Origin: Io17-Chloro-G2 sp034428715
GTDB lineage: Bacteria; Chloroflexota; Dehalococcoidia; Lucifugimonadales; UBA3495
Direction: 5' to 3'
Assembly: GCA_034428715.1 (NCBI GenBank)
Contig: DAOUHE010000096.1
Coordinates: forward strand, 1-64,000
Length of the DNA stretch: 64,000 nucleotides
Part shown: one piece after another, positions 61,557-64,000 of the stretch
Layout: the number at the start of each line of letters is the position of its first letter
Numbering within the stretch: position 1 is the first letter of the stretch
The notes under the pieces: model-generated
Databases searched by the model: none
What the model was told of the DNA's origin: nothing
The model's input: only the letters and a program-made list of their open reading frames with translations
Program-made: the position numbers and the translations under genes

Positions 61557-62783
61557 TCAAGAAGGCGGTGCCGGGGAAAGGCGGGACGTCAGCGCCAACA
61601 GGCGCGTGAAGTCGGCCATGTCTTGGTCGTCGTGCAACAACCTGCTCACGCGCTCCGCAATTTCGCCGGCCTGCTTCAGGCTGCTCCCCTGGGCCCAGTG
61701 GCTCTGGCGCAGTATCTCGGCATACTCGGCCACCACGGCGTCACGCTGAAAGTAAGGCGTCGTCTCCTCAATGGTTAGACCGAAGCCGGAGCTGTTGAAT
61801 TCCCGTGTGAGCTCCTTTTCGGCATCAGTGTCAGGGTCCTGGTATTTGGTGTGGACCGTGGCGGCGCGGCCCTGAGCGCCTTCCCGGAACCTCACTTCGA
61901 ACAGCGCCGTCACGCTATGGCCTGCCCTTACTTCGTCTGCGACCATGGTACTGGTGAGGAAGTCATCGTAGGCCACCCGCTGGTAATCGTAGCCCAGCTG
62001 CCGGTAGCTACTCACCACCTCTGGATTGAATTCCACCCACGCCTTTAAGTTCCTGGCAATCACCGGTTGTATGCCGAGGGGGGAGTTCGAGGCGCTCCCC
62101 AGCGCTCCAGTCTCGCGCGCCTGGAGGCCAATGCGTAACAACCAATAGTCCTCCCCTCCAAAGGGCGACGGCCGGCCCTCGACGTGGATGGCGAAGGAGC
62201 CTTTAGCCGGGGGCTGGTACCCTTGGTCGAAGGAGTTGATGAACCCCTCCAAACGGACTGAGGCAGGGTCAGGCAGACGTCTAGCGTCTATCACCAGGTC
62301 CCGTGCCTCGGCATAGGACATTGTGTCCACATCCACGCTAAAGCTACACAAGTTGTTGTGGGCGGTATCAATGACAGGGTTGTCCCCGGTATTCTGGAAG
62401 AAGGCAGCGTAGGTAACGGCGCCACTATCCGCTACCGGCCCGCTGGTATAGTCATACCAGTAACCCCTTACACTACGGGCGAGCACGTCCTGGGATGGGT
62501 TCTGCCAGGAAGGCGAAAAAACAAGCCAGGCCAACATCAGGGCCACGGCTATCGACCCTAAAGAAACACCCGTCAGGCGAATGGCCGGAGCATAACCGCC
62601 GATTATGACCGGCCGGCCAAAGAGAAACCGCAACCACCACATCCGAGGCCTCGACTGGCGGCGCTCCACCTCTGCCCGGATCGACGGCCACAGGTCCCGG
62701 CTGGGTGCGGCCCGGTCCAGCTTTTCAGCCAGGGCCTCTTTGATCAAGTTTTCGTCCAATTGAAAATCGCCTCTTTCTTTCAT
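61557..62783 (-). CDS. Membrane anti-sigma-like protein with YfbK-type outer domain but no VWA
   Basis: A 408-residue protein. Residues 1-55 (NLIKEALAEKLDRAAPSRDLWPSIRAEVERRQ) look like the cytoplasmic part of a membrane anti-sigma factor, followed by one membrane helix near 70-95 (GSIAVALMLAWLVF). The outer part matches the N-terminal von-Willebrand-associated domain of YfbK (FSVDVDTMSYAEARDLV, VRLEGFINSFDQGY) and then DUF3520 (KAWVEFNPEVVSSYRQLGYDY, GHSVTALFEV). The roughly 180-residue VWA domain normally between them is absent, with the two parts joined near GSASNSPLG. Start overlaps the sigma gene by 4 bases (ATGA). Confidence 0.72.
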   Translation of the reverse strand: MKERGDFQLDENLIKEALAEKLDRAAPSRDLWPSIRAEVERRQSRPRMWWLRFLFGRPVIIGGYAPAIRLTGVSLGSIAVALMLAWLVFSPSWQNPSQDVLARSVRGYWYDYTSGPVADSGAVTYAAFFQNTGDNPVIDTAHNNLCSFSVDVDTMSYAEARDLVIDARRLPDPASVRLEGFINSFDQGYQPPAKGSFAIHVEGRPSPFGGEDYWLLRIGLQARETGALGSASNSPLGIQPVIARNLKAWVEFNPEVVSSYRQLGYDYQRVAYDDFLTSTMVADEVRAGHSVTALFEVRFREGAQGRAATVHTKYQDPDTDAEKELTREFNSSGFGLTIEETTPYFQRDAVVAEYAEILRQSHWAQGSSLKQAGEIAERVSRLLHDDQDMADFTRLLALTSRLSPAPPS

Positions 62784-63478
62784 AGCTCCCTCCCAACCGG
62801 CTGCTCGCCGGCAGCACCAATTTGCTGCCTAACCCGTTTTGGAACAGGCAGAATCGACTCTGGCACATGCCCGTTGCTGGGATGGTTGTCGGGACCGCCT
62901 GGTGGATGCTGAGGGTGATCGGGAGGGTCTGTGAAATCGTCTGCCTCTATAAACTCCCGAAGACGGCGGAGGGCGGTATTCAGTCGCACCCTCACCCTTA
63001 CGTGCGGCCAGCCCAAGATTTCGGCCGTTTTAGCTCCGCTGAATCCGTGGATGTAGCGCAGCACAACGACCGCGCGGTCATTCGGTTTCAGTCGTCCTAG
63101 GGTTTTCCAGATGATGATCTTGATCACCACCTTTTGGTCCCAATCGTCTGGGTAGAGGCCTGGCGATGGAACGTCTGGGATGCCATCAAAAGGGATCTCC
63201 TAGCGCCTCGCGTTGCGCCTCACTTCGTCGATGGCCCGGCGGACGGCAATCTGGGAGAGCCACGGAAGGAAGGGACGCTCGAGGTCGTAGCGTTTTAAGG
63301 CGGTGGGCAGACCGATAAACACCTTTTGGGTGGCTTCCTCCGCCAGATATTGGTGGTGCGTGATGCCGTACGCCATCCGGAAGACGGCGCTTTCATGGAT
63401 CTGGAAGAGAACCTCCAGGCCGTCATCGTTACCGGCCTTGAGTTGGTGGATAGCTTCTTTCTCCTGCTGTTCCTGCAC
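62780..63478 (-). pseudogene. ECF-type sigma factor gene with an in-frame TAG
   Basis: A single frame of 232 codons, GTG start behind AGAGGA. Sigma region 2 is HESAVFRMAYGITHHQYLAEEATQKVF followed by LPWLSQIAVRRAIDEVRRN. A TAG at 63202-63200 then breaks the frame, which continues EIPFDGIPDVPSP and gives sigma region 4: LGRLKPNDRAVVVLRYIHGFSGAKTAEILGW. The protein after the stop is intact in the same frame, so the lesion is a single substitution. It is coupled by ATGA to the anti-sigma-like gene. Natural readthrough or a sequencing error are the alternatives. Confidence 0.7.
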
Positions 63479-63817
63479 TATATCCTCTCATTGCCGGGAC
63501 TGGGTAAATGATTCCTTATAACATATATTCGCCGGACAGCGGGAAAATGTTCATTTTCATTATTTGTTGGGTCCCGTTCCGCCTCACCCCAGACCGGCCC
63601 AACCTTTGGGCCAAGAGCCCGGATATGCCTGCTTGCCAGCCAGTCTGAATATTTCCCAGTGATCACCATAATCCCCAAATCTCGTAAACCAATGGCTTTG
63701 GTCAAAATTTTAAAATATGCTAATATTCTGGCTGATAACTGGTATGGCGGCTTTGCCGACCATTCCATCAAAATGCGTCACAGGCTATTTATGCCGACGG
63801 CGAAAGGATACTTTCTC
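63479..63817. other. Intergenic stretch without a supported gene
   Basis: About 340 bases between the sigma gene and the recombinase gene, reading away from each other. A 97-codon minus-strand frame has no ribosome binding site and no family resemblance. AT content rises towards 63700, consistent with promoters for both genes. Confidence 0.5.
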
Positions 63818-64000
63818 ATGAACAAGGAAATCACCTCGTTCTTGCAACACCTCATTGTCGAAAAAGGGTTTTCCCGCAACACCACGGAAGCCTACCGCAA
63901 TGACCTCTCCCAGTTCTGGGAGTTCTTCAAAGACCACGAAAACGGCGCCACCGATGGCGAAAGGCCCTGGGAACTAGTTGACCTAGACCTGCTGAACGAA
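63818..64000 (+). CDS. Tyrosine recombinase XerC/XerD, N-terminal part
   Basis: The frame opens with ATG at 63818 after AAAGGA and runs off the window: 61 codons. EITSFLQHLIVEKGFSRNTTEAYRNDLSQFWEF is the core-binding (SAM-like) domain of XerC/XerD. The catalytic domain lies beyond the window. Xer proteins resolve chromosome dimers; a mobile-element integrase is the alternative. Confidence 0.8.
   Translation, partial: MNKEITSFLQHLIVEKGFSRNTTEAYRNDLSQFWEFFKDHENGATDGERPWELVDLDLLNE

Noticed and set aside
9963..63202. Three in-frame TAG codons (9963, 37885, 63200) suggesting that TAG encodes an amino acid
   Set aside because: TAG ends many intact genes here, including accDA, the Mrp gene, the AtzG-like gene and the amidase gene, so it is a normal stop. 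The three cases are better read as separate mutations.
63478..63771. Minus-strand frame of 97 codons before the sigma gene
   Set aside because: It has no ribosome binding site, and its end coincides with the sigma start where a promoter is expected.

Overview
The window looks like a chromosomal segment of an uncultured Chloroflexota bacterium, probably Dehalococcoidia/SAR202-like. This is inferred from gene content only: lipoproteins with Pro-Thr linkers, a fused AccD-AccA carboxyltransferase, an auracyanin-like copper protein, and many GMC, LLM, MBL-fold and deacetylase-type catabolic enzymes. No rRNA, tRNA, CRISPR array, transposase or prophage was seen. TAG, TGA and TAA all end intact genes, so the code is standard. 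TTG and GTG starts are common.

Layout. 0-4.6 kb: a partial unknown gene, a quinone oxidoreductase, a SufT/MIP18-like protein with an Mrp ATPase, and fused accDA. 4.8-10.5 kb: an AtzG-amidase pair, two polysaccharide-deacetylase paralogues, a two-domain lipoprotein and a broken DUF6282 gene. 10.5-16.8 kb: a PIN toxin with a zinc-ribbon/Phd antitoxin, tilS, a histidine phosphatase, a CBS/CorC membrane protein, tsaD and a membrane protein. 17.2-31.7 kb: an unusual AhpD-like/winged-helix fusion, an isoleucine-type T-box ahead of ilvB, a DUF4349 lipoprotein, fumC, a truncated deacetylase copy, two oxidoreductase clusters, and a PaREP1-like gene with mtaB. 31.9-41.2 kb: an MBL hydrolase, a large AT-rich gap, DUF1800 and NHL proteins, a deleted sigma-factor gene next to YciI, a damaged cupin gene, and the glnS-gltX pair. 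41.4-54.8 kb: an rluD-like gene, lspA with a zinc ribbon, an alpha/beta hydrolase, threonine aldolase, an isochorismatase-like gene, rarA, an LLM oxidoreductase, an acyl-CoA carboxyltransferase, folP-folK, groEL and a dUTPase-like gene. 54.8-64 kb: queG, an EVE protein, a thiolase-like protein, small membrane proteins, a TPR protein, a blue-copper lipoprotein, a sigma/anti-sigma pair with lesions in both genes, and the start of a Xer recombinase gene.

The housekeeping genes form short operons, often with ATGA overlaps: phosphatase-CBS protein, gltX-glnS, folP-folK and sigma-anti-sigma. The accessory genes are mostly catabolic or regulatory, and several are decayed: the DUF6282 gene, the truncated deacetylase, two sigma-factor genes, the cupin and probably a small membrane protein. 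Two kinds of dispersed DNA element occupy intergenic gaps: TCAGCNN heptad arrays, often in facing orientation, and a pair of perfect or near-perfect palindromes that recurs as a module at 41.3 and 46.2 kb.

The most unusual observations are the AhpD-like/primase-C-terminal-like fusion at 17.2 kb, the zinc-ribbon antitoxin at 11 kb, and the sigma/anti-sigma pair at 61.5-63.5 kb, whose anti-sigma partner has a YfbK-like outer domain without its VWA core. No gene cluster that clearly amounts to a new multi-gene system was seen.
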